From positions 1-14,454 of the forward strand of contig JADFGB010000006.1 of assembly GCA_022567875.1 (NCBI GenBank): 14,454 bases of DNA, given 5' to 3'. The notes beneath the pieces are model-generated. The model searched no databases. It worked only from the letters and a program-made list of their open reading frames with translations, and was not told where the DNA came from. Positions 1-6,645 of the stretch are shown in pieces; positions within the stretch are counted from its first letter, which is position 1; every line of letters starts with the position of its first letter. Source of the DNA: Bacteroidota bacterium (GTDB taxonomy: Bacteria; Bacteroidota; Ignavibacteria; Ignavibacteriales; Ignavibacteriaceae). The position numbers and the translations under genes are program-made.

Positions 1-887
1 CAACCGATAATTAAAGGATAATCTCTTCCTAAAATTGCACTTATCGCAAGCCTGCCCATTCCGGGCAAACCGAAAATTACTTCAGTTATCAAAGCGCCGC
101 TCAACAAAATTCCTAATTCAACACCTGCTACGGAAATCATCGGTCCAATTGAATTTGGTATTACATGCTTTCTTATTATTTCCTTTTCGGTTACACCGTA
201 ACTTCTCAGATTCATCACAAAATGCGCGTTAAAAGTTTCATCTAAATTATCGCGTAAGTATTTATAAAAGACTGCTATTCCACCCAATGATAATGTGATA
301 AGAGGAAGAATCAAATGCGATGCATAATCACCTAACTGTCCGAAAAAAGAAAGTGATTGATGATCAAATGATTTTAAACCCGACGAAGGGAAAAGATTAA
401 ACTTCCAAGAAAATAAATAAACAAGCAAAACACCTAAAACAAAAGAAGGTATAGCATAAACCGAAAGACTGAATTTTTTTATGAAATTGTCTATCCAACT
501 TCCCTTCCTTTTTATAGAATATAAAGCCAGAAATAAACCGAGTGAAATCTGAATTATAAAACTCAGCAAAGAAAAGATTACAGTGAAAGGAAGATGTTTG
601 CTTATTACTTTTATTACAGGCTCGCGATACGTGTAAGATATTCCTAAATCACCTGTTGAAAGATTAATTAGAAAATGTTGGTACTGTTTTAAAACCGGTT
701 TATCAAGACCGAAGGATTCTTTAATTTTTAATGCGAGCTTTGGACTTAATTTTGGAGAAATAAATTTTAATGTCGGATCTCCCGGCGAATATCTTAATAA
801 TACAAACAAAAAACTTAACATTAAAAGAAGCACAACTATAGAAGTGACTAATCTTTTTATTAAGGATAAGATTATTTCCCTATTCAT
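1..887 (-). CDS. Peptide ABC transporter permease, DppB/OppB family (partial)
   Basis: Inner-membrane permease subunit of a peptide/oligopeptide importer. Reading leftward from the ATG at 887 gives 295 codons without a stop, so the C-terminus lies beyond the left edge. It begins MNREIILSLIKRLVTSIVVL, with a first membrane helix near residues 12-32, then the typical periplasmic RYSPGDP segment. More hydrophobic helices follow. Near residues 220-250 is the EAA loop (around NLRSYGVTEKEIIRKHVIPN), which docks on the ATPases, followed by a late helix with the family pattern GxLITEVIFGLPGMGRL. The start is 9 bp after the stop of the binding-protein gene, so the two are co-transcribed. No clear ribosome binding site is seen, which suggests translational coupling. 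Family assignment is firm; the transported substrate (peptide, nickel or other) cannot be told. Confidence 0.93.
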   Translation of the reverse strand, partial: MNREIILSLIKRLVTSIVVLLLMLSFLFVLLRYSPGDPTLKFISPKLSPKLALKIKESFGLDKPVLKQYQHFLINLSTGDLGISYTYREPVIKVISKHLPFTVIFSLLSFIIQISLGLFLALYSIKRKGSWIDNFIKKFSLSVYAIPSFVLGVLLVYLFSWKFNLFPSSGLKSFDHQSLSFFGQLGDYASHLILPLITLSLGGIAVFYKYLRDNLDETFNAHFVMNLRSYGVTEKEIIRKHVIPNSIGPMISVAGVELGILLSGALITEVIFGLPGMGRLAISAILGRDYPLIIG

Positions 888-896
888 TTTTTTACA

Positions 897-2555
897 TTAT
901 TTGTTAACAGACCAATTCCAACTGTAGTGGATTGGTTCAAGTGGTGTAATTTTTACGTTTTGTATACGCTTGTTGTAAGCAATTAAATTTTGTATCCAGT
1001 AAAGGAATGTTACAGGCTGATCTTTTTGAATGAGTACCTGAATTTTTTTGGCTAATACCGATTTTATTTTTTTTGATTTTACTTTTTTGTATCTCTCTAA
1101 ATATTTGTCAACCAGATGATTTTTATAGCTAATAAAATTAAGCTGACTTGCCTCGGAACTTGAATGCCAAAACGTATAAATATCCAATGGTATTCCCACG
1201 ACCCAGCCAAGCATCCAAGCATCAATTTCTTTTGCAAAAAGTTTTGGTCTTAAAACCTGAAGATCCATTTTTTTAACATTAATATTTATCCCGATAGACT
1301 TTAAATTATTTTTTAGTAAAGTTGAAGCGAACTCTCTTCTTGGGTTACCTGTAGTTATGTAAAACGAAAAAGAAAATTTTATACCGTTCTTATCCAGAAT
1401 TCCGTCCCTGTCGGTATCATTCCAACCGGCTTTTTTCAAATAGTATTTTGCAGAATCAAGGCTATATACCAGAGGATTTATATCTGAAAATGATGTTCTA
1501 AAAATCGGTGCAACCGGTCCGAATGCTATTCGTCCATAATCACCCAAATATTCATCTGCTATTTCCTGCCTGTTAACAGCAAAGGTCAGAGCCTTTCTTA
1601 CTAAAGGATCACCGAAAAACTTATTCGGTACAAATTTCTTCTTGTTTTTAAATACTTTAGGATCAATATTATTCCAGCCTATATAATCATATTCCCTTTC
1701 AGGTAAAGGAGATATTTGGATATAATCCAACAATTTCAATGAAGCAAGATCATCATTTCTAACATCCTCCATTAAATCAATTTCACCCTTTTTTAACTGT
1801 GTTAATCTCGAGTTGTAATCAGGAATAATTTTAAAAATTATTTTTTGAATATTCTTAGGATTATACAAAAATGAGTTTTTATTTGCCGTAAGAATAATAG
1901 CCTCATTTTTATCCCATTTTGTAAAATTGAAGGGTCCATTAGTAACCGGAGTGATTTCTTTTTCTAATGTTGTAAATTTTTTCCTATCAAGTTTGTCATA
2001 AATATGTTTTGGAATAATTGGCAGATCAACATCAATTAAAGAAGGAACGGAATTCTTTTTAAATTTTATCGTTAATGTATACGGATCTATAATCTCAAAT
2101 GACTCATCTAATATTATGTGTTTTGATTTATGAAGGAAAAAATTATCAAAAGTATCATAAAGTTTGCTTTGTATCTGATCATGGGAATAAACATCAAAAG
2201 AAAAAATAACATCTTCTGCTGTTACTTTTTTTCCGTCGGACCAATTAACATCATCTCGCAAATAAAATGTTATAGCGGAAGAATCTCTATTCCATTGCCA
2301 GCTTTTTGCAAGCATGGGTTCGTAAATTAGAGCACTATTTTCATAGTCCCAATCACTCTGCACTAATTTTAGATAAAGAAGCTCACTAATGTTATTTTCA
2401 TAACCGCTGAATGAAAACAATGGGTTTAGGGATTCAATATCTGAATCAATACCAATAATAACTTGATTGGAAACAGGTGAGAATTTTTTTGAACATGATG
2501 GGAAAATTGTTATTAAAACTAAGAGTACGGAAATTAAGAATAAATTTCTCTTCAT
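897..2555 (-). CDS. Peptide ABC transporter substrate-binding lipoprotein (SBP_bac_5 family)
   Basis: Extracytoplasmic solute-binding protein feeding the adjacent permease. I choose the ATG at 2555 (552 aa) over the ATG at 2585. It has AAGG 7 bp upstream, and it places a signal peptide directly at the N-terminus: MKRNLFLISVLLVLITIF followed by the lipobox-like PSC at residues 18-20. That predicts a lipid-anchored protein with Cys20 as the first mature residue. The family signature lies near residues 80-125 (SWQWNRDSSAITFYLRDDV, then NWSDGKKVTAEDVIFSF), and the C-terminal lobe has the usual TDRDGILDKNG segment. Length fits the family (about 500-560). It is the first gene of a leftward unit with the permease and diverges from the two ATPase genes. 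Ligand specificity is unknown. Confidence 0.93.
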   Translation of the reverse strand: MKRNLFLISVLLVLITIFPSCSKKFSPVSNQVIIGIDSDIESLNPLFSFSGYENNISELLYLKLVQSDWDYENSALIYEPMLAKSWQWNRDSSAITFYLRDDVNWSDGKKVTAEDVIFSFDVYSHDQIQSKLYDTFDNFFLHKSKHIILDESFEIIDPYTLTIKFKKNSVPSLIDVDLPIIPKHIYDKLDRKKFTTLEKEITPVTNGPFNFTKWDKNEAIILTANKNSFLYNPKNIQKIIFKIIPDYNSRLTQLKKGEIDLMEDVRNDDLASLKLLDYIQISPLPEREYDYIGWNNIDPKVFKNKKKFVPNKFFGDPLVRKALTFAVNRQEIADEYLGDYGRIAFGPVAPIFRTSFSDINPLVYSLDSAKYYLKKAGWNDTDRDGILDKNGIKFSFSFYITTGNPRREFASTLLKNNLKSIGININVKKMDLQVLRPKLFAKEIDAWMLGWVVGIPLDIYTFWHSSSEASQLNFISYKNHLVDKYLERYKKVKSKKIKSVLAKKIQVLIQKDQPVTFLYWIQNLIAYNKRIQNVKITPLEPIHYSWNWSVNK

Positions 2556-2640
2556 ATAATAACCTTTGGAATTATAAATATTCATATAATTGTACTTAAT
2601 TTATTATTTTGTTGAATAAATACAAAAACAAAAAAGCACA
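2556..2640. promoter_or_regulatory. Divergent promoter region of the peptide transporter
   Basis: This 85-bp AT-rich spacer lies between the oppositely oriented binding-protein and ATPase genes and must hold promoters for both. On the + strand TATTTTG at 2605-2611 resembles the -10 boxes ahead of the kamA-family gene and the yciO-like gene, but no good -35 box lies 16-17 bp upstream. On the - strand TACAAT (near 2595-2590) is a possible -10 box for the binding protein. Neither is strong. The role as a shared control region is inferred from gene layout. Confidence 0.4.
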
Positions 2641-3390
2641 ATGCTTAAGATAGATATTCAAAATATAAACATTAAATCCCCCAACGGCGAAAACCTACTT
2701 CTTAAAAATATAAAATTTGAACTAGAAAAAAATAAAATTTTTACAATACTCGGTAAAAACGGAACAGGTAAATCTACATTGATTAAATCTATTATGAAAT
2801 TATTAGACCCTAATATTTATAGCATTTCCGGCAGTGTTATTTGGAATGATAATGATGTATTTAAAATTAATTATAAAGATTTGCTTGATATAAGATTAAA
2901 ATATGTAAAATATATTTTTCAAGATCCTGTTAATAGCTTTGATCACTTAAAACAATTCGGATATTATTTCAAAAGATTTACAATTGCTAAAAATGAAATC
3001 AACGATCTTCTTGAATATTTTTTTCTCCCAAAAAAAGAAAAACTATTTAAAATGTATCCTTACGAAGTAAGCGGTGGAATGGCGCAGAGAATATGTCTTG
3101 TACTGGCATTACTGACAAAACCTAAAATTTTAATTTTAGATGAGCCTACTTCAGGTATCGATACTGCAATAGCAAATCTGATGCTGTTGAAATTAAAAGA
3201 ATTTGTTGAAAATGATGAACAAGCCCGCCACGGCGGGCAAGCCGTATTATTGGTAACACAGGATATTCTGTTTGCAAAAAAGATCAGTGATAAAATTGCA
3301 CTACTTGCTGAATCAACTTTAACAGAGTTTGAAAACACAGATAAATTTTTTAATATACATCTTAAAGATTTGGCAGCGGAAGGAGTTTGA
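2641..3390 (+). CDS. Peptide ABC transporter ATP-binding protein (DppD/OppD-like)
   Basis: First of two nucleotide-binding subunits of the peptide importer, 249 aa. Visible motifs are Walker A GKNGTGKS (38-45), Q-loop Q94, signature SGGMAQR (144-150) and Walker B ILILDEP (163-169). At the switch position the usual His is Gln207 (VTQD instead of THD). It lacks the C-terminal Cys-containing extension of full-length OppD/DppD (about 320 aa), so it is a short form. Residues 195-200 (ARHGGQ) are encoded by a GC-rich palindromic stretch flanked by a 6-bp direct repeat and look like an insert between the post-Walker-B helix and the next strand. The gene ends in TGATG, overlapping the start of the second ATPase by one base, so the two are translationally coupled. 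No clear Shine-Dalgarno precedes its ATG. Confidence 0.92.
   Translation: MLKIDIQNINIKSPNGENLLLKNIKFELEKNKIFTILGKNGTGKSTLIKSIMKLLDPNIYSISGSVIWNDNDVFKINYKDLLDIRLKYVKYIFQDPVNSFDHLKQFGYYFKRFTIAKNEINDLLEYFFLPKKEKLFKMYPYEVSGGMAQRICLVLALLTKPKILILDEPTSGIDTAIANLMLLKLKEFVENDEQARHGGQAVLLVTQDILFAKKISDKIALLAESTLTEFENTDKFFNIHLKDLAAEGV
3220..3243 (+). repeat. GC-rich palindromic in-frame micro-insert flanked by CAAGCC repeats
   Basis: Within the AT-rich ATPase gene, a perfect 7-bp inverted repeat with a 2-bp centre (GCCCGCC-AC-GGCGGGC, 3223-3238) overlaps two direct copies of CAAGCC (3220-3225 and 3238-3243), 18 bp apart. Removing one 18-bp period leaves an intact reading frame (Glu-Gln-Ala-Val). The base composition is far from that of the surrounding gene. 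I read it as a small palindromic insertion; whether it is mobile cannot be told from one copy. Confidence 0.6.
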
Positions 3391-4172
3391 TGGAAATAAT
3401 ATTATCAATAAAAAATTTATTCTATACTGTTGAAGATAAAAATCTATTGACTAACAAAAAAAAGACTATCATTGATAATATTTCGTTGGATGTAATTCAA
3501 GGTGAAATCCTTGGCATTGCAGGTGAATCAGGCGGGGGTAAAACAACACTTATAAAATTAATTACAGGAATAATAAAACCATCAACAGGAAGTATTAAAA
3601 TAAATATAGAAAAGAATAACATTAATCCTGTCCAAATATTATTTCAAAACAACGGTCAAATACTTAATCCACATAGAAAAATAGATGACATAGTTGGAGA
3701 AGCAATCAAACTGAGAGATATTTCATTAAAAGCTAAAGAATTGGAAGTTGAAAAAGAAAAAATTTTTACTGCAATTAATTTCCCTATGCAATACCGTCAA
3801 AACAGGGGTTATCAACTGAGTGGGGGGCAACAGCAAAGGGCAGCCCTGGCAAGACTTCTTGCTGTTAAACCGGAAATATTAATATTAGACGAACCGTTCT
3901 CGGCACAGGATTATGAATCGCAAAAAAATCTTTCAGCTCTTTTCAAAAATATCAATAAGGATCTGGGCATAACATTAATTTGTGTCTCTCACAATTTAAA
4001 AACATTACGTAAACTATGTGACAGAGTCATAATTATTTATAAAGGTAAAATTGTTGAAATAGGAAAAACAGAAGATGTTCTTTCTAATCCTAAACACTCT
4101 TACACCAAATATTTAATAAAATCAGAGAATTATGATTTAACCCATAAAGAATTAATGACAAGAGTTGAGTAA
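3390..4172 (+). CDS. Peptide ABC transporter ATP-binding protein (DppF/OppF-like)
   Basis: Second nucleotide-binding subunit, 260 aa. I take the ATG at 3390: AAGGAG at 3380-3385 lies 4 bp upstream, and the ATG shares its A with the preceding TGA. A TTG at 3387 would sit almost on the ribosome binding site. Motifs from this start are Walker A GESGGGKT (45-52), Q-loop Q86, signature SGGQQQR (144-150), Walker B ILILDEPF (163-170) and a normal switch His201 (VSHN). All catalytic elements are present, unlike the partner, so the pair may have one consensus and one degenerate site. The C-terminus ends SNPKHSYTKYLIKS plus a short tail, lacking the long oligopeptide-type extension. No hairpin terminator is apparent after the stop. 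Confidence 0.93.
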   Translation: MEIILSIKNLFYTVEDKNLLTNKKKTIIDNISLDVIQGEILGIAGESGGGKTTLIKLITGIIKPSTGSIKINIEKNNINPVQILFQNNGQILNPHRKIDDIVGEAIKLRDISLKAKELEVEKEKIFTAINFPMQYRQNRGYQLSGGQQQRAALARLLAVKPEILILDEPFSAQDYESQKNLSALFKNINKDLGITLICVSHNLKTLRKLCDRVIIIYKGKIVEIGKTEDVLSNPKHSYTKYLIKSENYDLTHKELMTRVE

Positions 4173-4236
4173 AATAAGAATCAATAAAACCAAATTAGCA
4201 GCAGCAGATTTTCTTTTATTAATATTTTAAAATCCA

Positions 4237-4244
4237 TATATTTG
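4237..4244 (+). promoter_or_regulatory. Possible Bacteroidetes-type -7 box (TATATTTG)
   Basis: TATATTTG fits the TAnnTTTG consensus of Bacteroidetes housekeeping promoters and lies about 30 bp before the ATG of the 54-aa protein gene, with its ribosome binding site in between. A clear TTTG-type upstream box at the expected distance is not seen, so this rests on the single box and its position. Confidence 0.4.
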
Positions 4245-4274
4245 TCATCTAAATTTTTATAAGGAGATCAAGCA

Positions 4275-4439
4275 ATGGCAAAACAACAATCATTTGCTGA
4301 AAAATCAAAAGCAAAACATAAATCTGACCACATTACTGTAAAATTGATAAAAAGTGTGAAATCACCGAAAGGAACTATAAAGTTTAACGAAAGGTTTGTT
4401 CGTTTGGATAACATCAGCAAAGTAATAGAAATTAAATAA
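4275..4439 (+). CDS. Small basic 54-aa protein, possibly ribosome-associated
   Basis: The gene reads from ATG 4275 to TAA 4437-4439 and encodes 54 residues starting MAKQQSFAEKSKAKHKSDH. Support for a real gene is strong: AAGGAG at 4261-4266 with 8-bp spacing, a possible promoter box just upstream, and a perfect hairpin terminator five bases after the stop. The product is very basic, with a Lys-rich N-terminus then a likely beta-hairpin part (ITVKLIKSVKSPKGTIKF, NERFVRL). It has no Cys, signal peptide or membrane segment. Size, charge and the 'IKSVKSPKGT...F.ER' pattern recall small Bacteroidetes proteins of the DUF4295 type, which I believe include a lineage-specific ribosomal protein. That link is from memory and an inference. 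It is a single-gene unit. Confidence 0.82.
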   Translation: MAKQQSFAEKSKAKHKSDHITVKLIKSVKSPKGTIKFNERFVRLDNISKVIEIK

Positions 4440-4443
4440 AATT

Positions 4444-4465
4444 AGCGGTTTTTACCGCTTTTTTT
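4444..4465 (+). terminator. Rho-independent terminator of the 54-aa protein gene
   Basis: A perfect 6-bp stem AGCGGT/ACCGCT with a TTTT loop (4444-4459) is followed by a run of seven T (4459-4465). It starts five bases after the stop codon of the small gene and makes that gene a monocistronic unit. Confidence 0.88.
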
Positions 4466-4497
4466 ATTTCCGCCTTATTTATATTTCCTATAAAAAC

Positions 4498-4525
4498 TTG
4501 ACACTGAGATTATTTTTTTTATTTT
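4498..4525 (+). promoter_or_regulatory. Probable promoter of the KamA-family gene
   Basis: TTGACA (4498-4503), a 16-bp spacer and TATTTT (4520-4525) form a sigma-70-like promoter just after the upstream terminator. Transcription from it would give a leader of roughly 95 bases before the ATG at 4626. The same boxes with the same spacer occur ahead of the yciO-like gene. Confidence 0.6.
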
Positions 4526-4535
4526 GTACATACAC

Positions 4536-4616
4536 AATATTATAAAAGCATTCAAGGTTTGATTTAGTTACACTGTAAATCAAACAAATTTCCAATTGTA
4601 AACTAATATTATAAAA
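4536..4616 (+). promoter_or_regulatory. kamA leader: 10-bp hairpin between 12-bp direct repeats
   Basis: GTTTGATTTA (4557-4566) and TAAATCAAAC (4576-4585) form a perfect 10-bp stem with a 9-base loop. The hairpin lies between two copies of AATATTATAAAA (4536-4547 and 4605-4616). No T-run follows, so it is not a terminator. It lies in the predicted 5' leader of the aminomutase gene and could be a protein-binding operator or an RNA structure. I do not recognise it as a known riboswitch. Confidence 0.5.
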
Positions 4617-4625
4617 ATTTAAGGA

Positions 4626-6005
4626 ATGATTACCCCTAAAAAGTTAAAAATGTTTGGTTTAAAGGATATTGATTCTATTCCTCAAATTAATATTCTGACC
4701 GAGAGAGAACTTTTTGAATTAAAAGTTGTTGCAACTGTTTTGCCGTTCAGAACAAATAATTATGTTTTAGAAGAACTAATAAACTGGAATAATATACCGG
4801 AAGATCCGATATACCAATTAAATTTTATGCAGAAAGATATGCTGACAAGAATTCAATTTGATGAAATGGCATCGGCAATAAAAAGGAATAATCCTTATGA
4901 AATTAAAAATACTGCAATTAAAATTCGTACTGAATTAAATCCCCATCCTGCAGGGCAAACAAAAGTAAACATACCAGAACTAAACAATGAGCCGGTACCG
5001 GGTTTACAACATAAATATAAAGAAACCGTATTAGTTTTCCCTTCAAAAAGTCAAACTTGTCAAGCTTATTGTACTTACTGTTTTAGATGGGCACAATTTG
5101 TTGATGTAAATGACATAAAATTTTCTACTTGCAATAAAACTGATTTTTTAAGTTATCTGCAACAGCACAAAGAAATCACAGACATACTTTTAACAGGCGG
5201 CGACCCGATGATAATGAGTGCTAAAAATTTGAAGGAATTCATATCACCTTTGCTGAAACCCGAATTTGAACATATTCAATCTATAAGGATAGGAACAAAA
5301 TCTTTGTCCTATTGGCCTTATAGATTTGTAACAGATAAAGATGCTGATGAAATACTTAAGCTATTTGAACACGTAAATAATTCCGGGAAAAACATCAGCT
5401 TAATGGCACACTTTAATCACTATGTTGAACTTTCAACTGATGTTGTTAAAAAAGCGATAAAAAGAATACTTTCTACAGGCACACAAATTAGAACACAATC
5501 TCCTGTAATAAAATACATAAATGACGATCCTAAAATCTGGAAAAAAATGTGGAAAGATCAAGTTGCCTTAGGCTGTGTACCTTATTATATGTTTGTTGAA
5601 AGAGATACAGGAGCTAATAATTATTTTGAAATCTCTTTGCTTAAAGCATATAATATTTATAGAGAAGCTATTATTAAAACATCGGGTCTTTGCAGAACAG
5701 TAAGAGGCCCTGTAATGTCAGCACTTCCGGGCAAAGTAATGATTAACGGTATAACGCAAATAAATGGGAAAAAAGTTTTTCAATTAAATTTAATACAGGG
5801 GAGAAATCCTGAATGGTGTTACAAACCTTTTTATGCAAAGTTTGATCCTTCGGCTAAATGGTTAAGCCATCTACAACCAGCTTTTGGTGAAACAAAATTT
5901 TTCTATCAAGATGAGATAAATAAGATTTTAATCGACTCTGAAAATTATGATTTGTCTCTTAATGATGATTTACTTAATTCTCAATTTCAATTAAATTATG
6001 ATTAG
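4626..6005 (+). CDS. KamA-family radical SAM amino-acid 2,3-aminomutase
   Basis: Radical SAM and PLP enzyme of the lysine 2,3-aminomutase family, 459 aa, cytoplasmic. It has the CX3CX2C [4Fe-4S] motif (Cys145, Cys149, Cys152), the GGDP motif for SAM (191-194) and a candidate PLP lysine, Lys370, in LPGK. Arg154 matches the family arginine that binds the substrate carboxylate. Aligned without gaps from YY(320-321) to GK(369-370), the two Asp residues that hold the lysine side-chain amine in clostridial KAM (D293, D330) become Arg326 and Val363. L-lysine is therefore unlikely to be the substrate, and an acidic amino acid, as in glutamate 2,3-aminomutase, is possible. The ATG at 4626 has AAGG too close to serve as a normal ribosome binding site. 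The gene stands alone behind its own promoter and leader and converges with the MGMT gene (16 bp apart). Confidence 0.9.
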   Translation: MITPKKLKMFGLKDIDSIPQINILTERELFELKVVATVLPFRTNNYVLEELINWNNIPEDPIYQLNFMQKDMLTRIQFDEMASAIKRNNPYEIKNTAIKIRTELNPHPAGQTKVNIPELNNEPVPGLQHKYKETVLVFPSKSQTCQAYCTYCFRWAQFVDVNDIKFSTCNKTDFLSYLQQHKEITDILLTGGDPMIMSAKNLKEFISPLLKPEFEHIQSIRIGTKSLSYWPYRFVTDKDADEILKLFEHVNNSGKNISLMAHFNHYVELSTDVVKKAIKRILSTGTQIRTQSPVIKYINDDPKIWKKMWKDQVALGCVPYYMFVERDTGANNYFEISLLKAYNIYREAIIKTSGLCRTVRGPVMSALPGKVMINGITQINGKKVFQLNLIQGRNPEWCYKPFYAKFDPSAKWLSHLQPAFGETKFFYQDEINKILIDSENYDLSLNDDLLNSQFQLNYD

Positions 6006-6021
6006 AAAGATTGATATCATT

Positions 6022-6540
6022 TTAAATAGAATTAAATAAATCCAAACTTTTACAGCCTTCAAGTTCAAGCAGTTTCTCTTTAATTGATAGACCCGCAGAA
6101 TAGCCTCCTAAATTTCCGTCTTTATTTACAACTCTGTGACATGGTATAATTATAGCAACGGGATTTAAAGCATTTGCATGACCTACGGCTCGAAAAGCAT
6201 TTGGTTGTCTTATTTTTTCAGCAATATATTTATATGAAACTATTTTTCCAAAAGGAACTTTCTGTAATTGTTTCCAAACACGTTTTTGAAATGGTGTTCC
6301 TTTTATATCAAGCATTACATCAAAAAATTTTCTTTGATAATTAAAATAATTTGTTAATTCGTTATAAAGATTAAACATAAATGGATCGTCGGGATGAAGT
6401 TTTGTTTTTTTTATATCTTTAAATTTTTCGGTAGGTGCATTTAAGTATAATTTCGATATCCCCTTTCTTGTTGAAAATGCGTCAAAGTGAATTTCGGCAA
6501 TATCAAATGAACTGTGATATAAATTTTCTCTGTTTATCAT
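6022..6540 (-). CDS. ogt: Methylated-DNA--protein-cysteine S-methyltransferase (MGMT/Ogt)
   Basis: Suicide DNA repair protein that moves a methyl group from O6-methylguanine (or O4-methylthymine) to its own cysteine, 172 aa. The active-site motif is PCHRVV (133-138) with acceptor Cys134. The winged-helix part is clear: FQKRVWKQLQKVPFGKIVSY (84-103), then AFRAVGHAN with the base-flipping Arg117, then GGYSAGLSIKEKLLELEG with Glu161 in the charge relay. The N-terminal domain (1-80) is the usual variable RNase-H-like fold and lacks the Ada-type Cys cluster, so this is a plain Ogt-type protein. It converges with the aminomutase gene and is separated from nfu upstream by a strong terminator, so it must have its own promoter within 6541-6586, where I see no clear one. 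Confidence 0.95.
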   Translation of the reverse strand: MINRENLYHSSFDIAEIHFDAFSTRKGISKLYLNAPTEKFKDIKKTKLHPDDPFMFNLYNELTNYFNYQRKFFDVMLDIKGTPFQKRVWKQLQKVPFGKIVSYKYIAEKIRQPNAFRAVGHANALNPVAIIIPCHRVVNKDGNLGGYSAGLSIKEKLLELEGCKSLDLFNSI

Positions 6541-6586
6541 AATGTCGTTTTATAAATGAACAACATTTTAATTTATAAAATAATAC

Positions 6587-6623
6587 AAAAAAAGGGAAGA
6601 ACTAAAAAAATAAAATTCTTCCC
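6587..6623 (-). terminator. Rho-independent terminator after nfu
   Basis: Read leftward, GGGAAGAA (6623-6616) pairs perfectly with TTCTTCCC (6601-6594) across a 14-base AT-rich loop, followed by seven T (complement of the A-run at 6593-6587). It lies 22 bp past the nfu stop and separates nfu from the MGMT gene. Confidence 0.85.
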
Positions 6624-6645
6624 TGATAATTTTCTAAAAAAATAA

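Noticed and set aside
2556..2585. Upstream ATG at 2585 for the binding protein
   Set aside because: It would add ten hydrophilic residues before the signal peptide and has no Shine-Dalgarno; ATG 2555 has AAGG and a clean lipoprotein signal.
3060..3338. 92-codon antisense ORF within the first ATPase gene
   Set aside because: It is the shadow of the signature/Walker B region on the other strand, with no ribosome binding site and no recognisable domain.
3387..3389. TTG start for the second ATPase
   Set aside because: Only one base separates it from AAGGAG, whereas ATG 3390 has usable spacing and the classical TGATG overlap.
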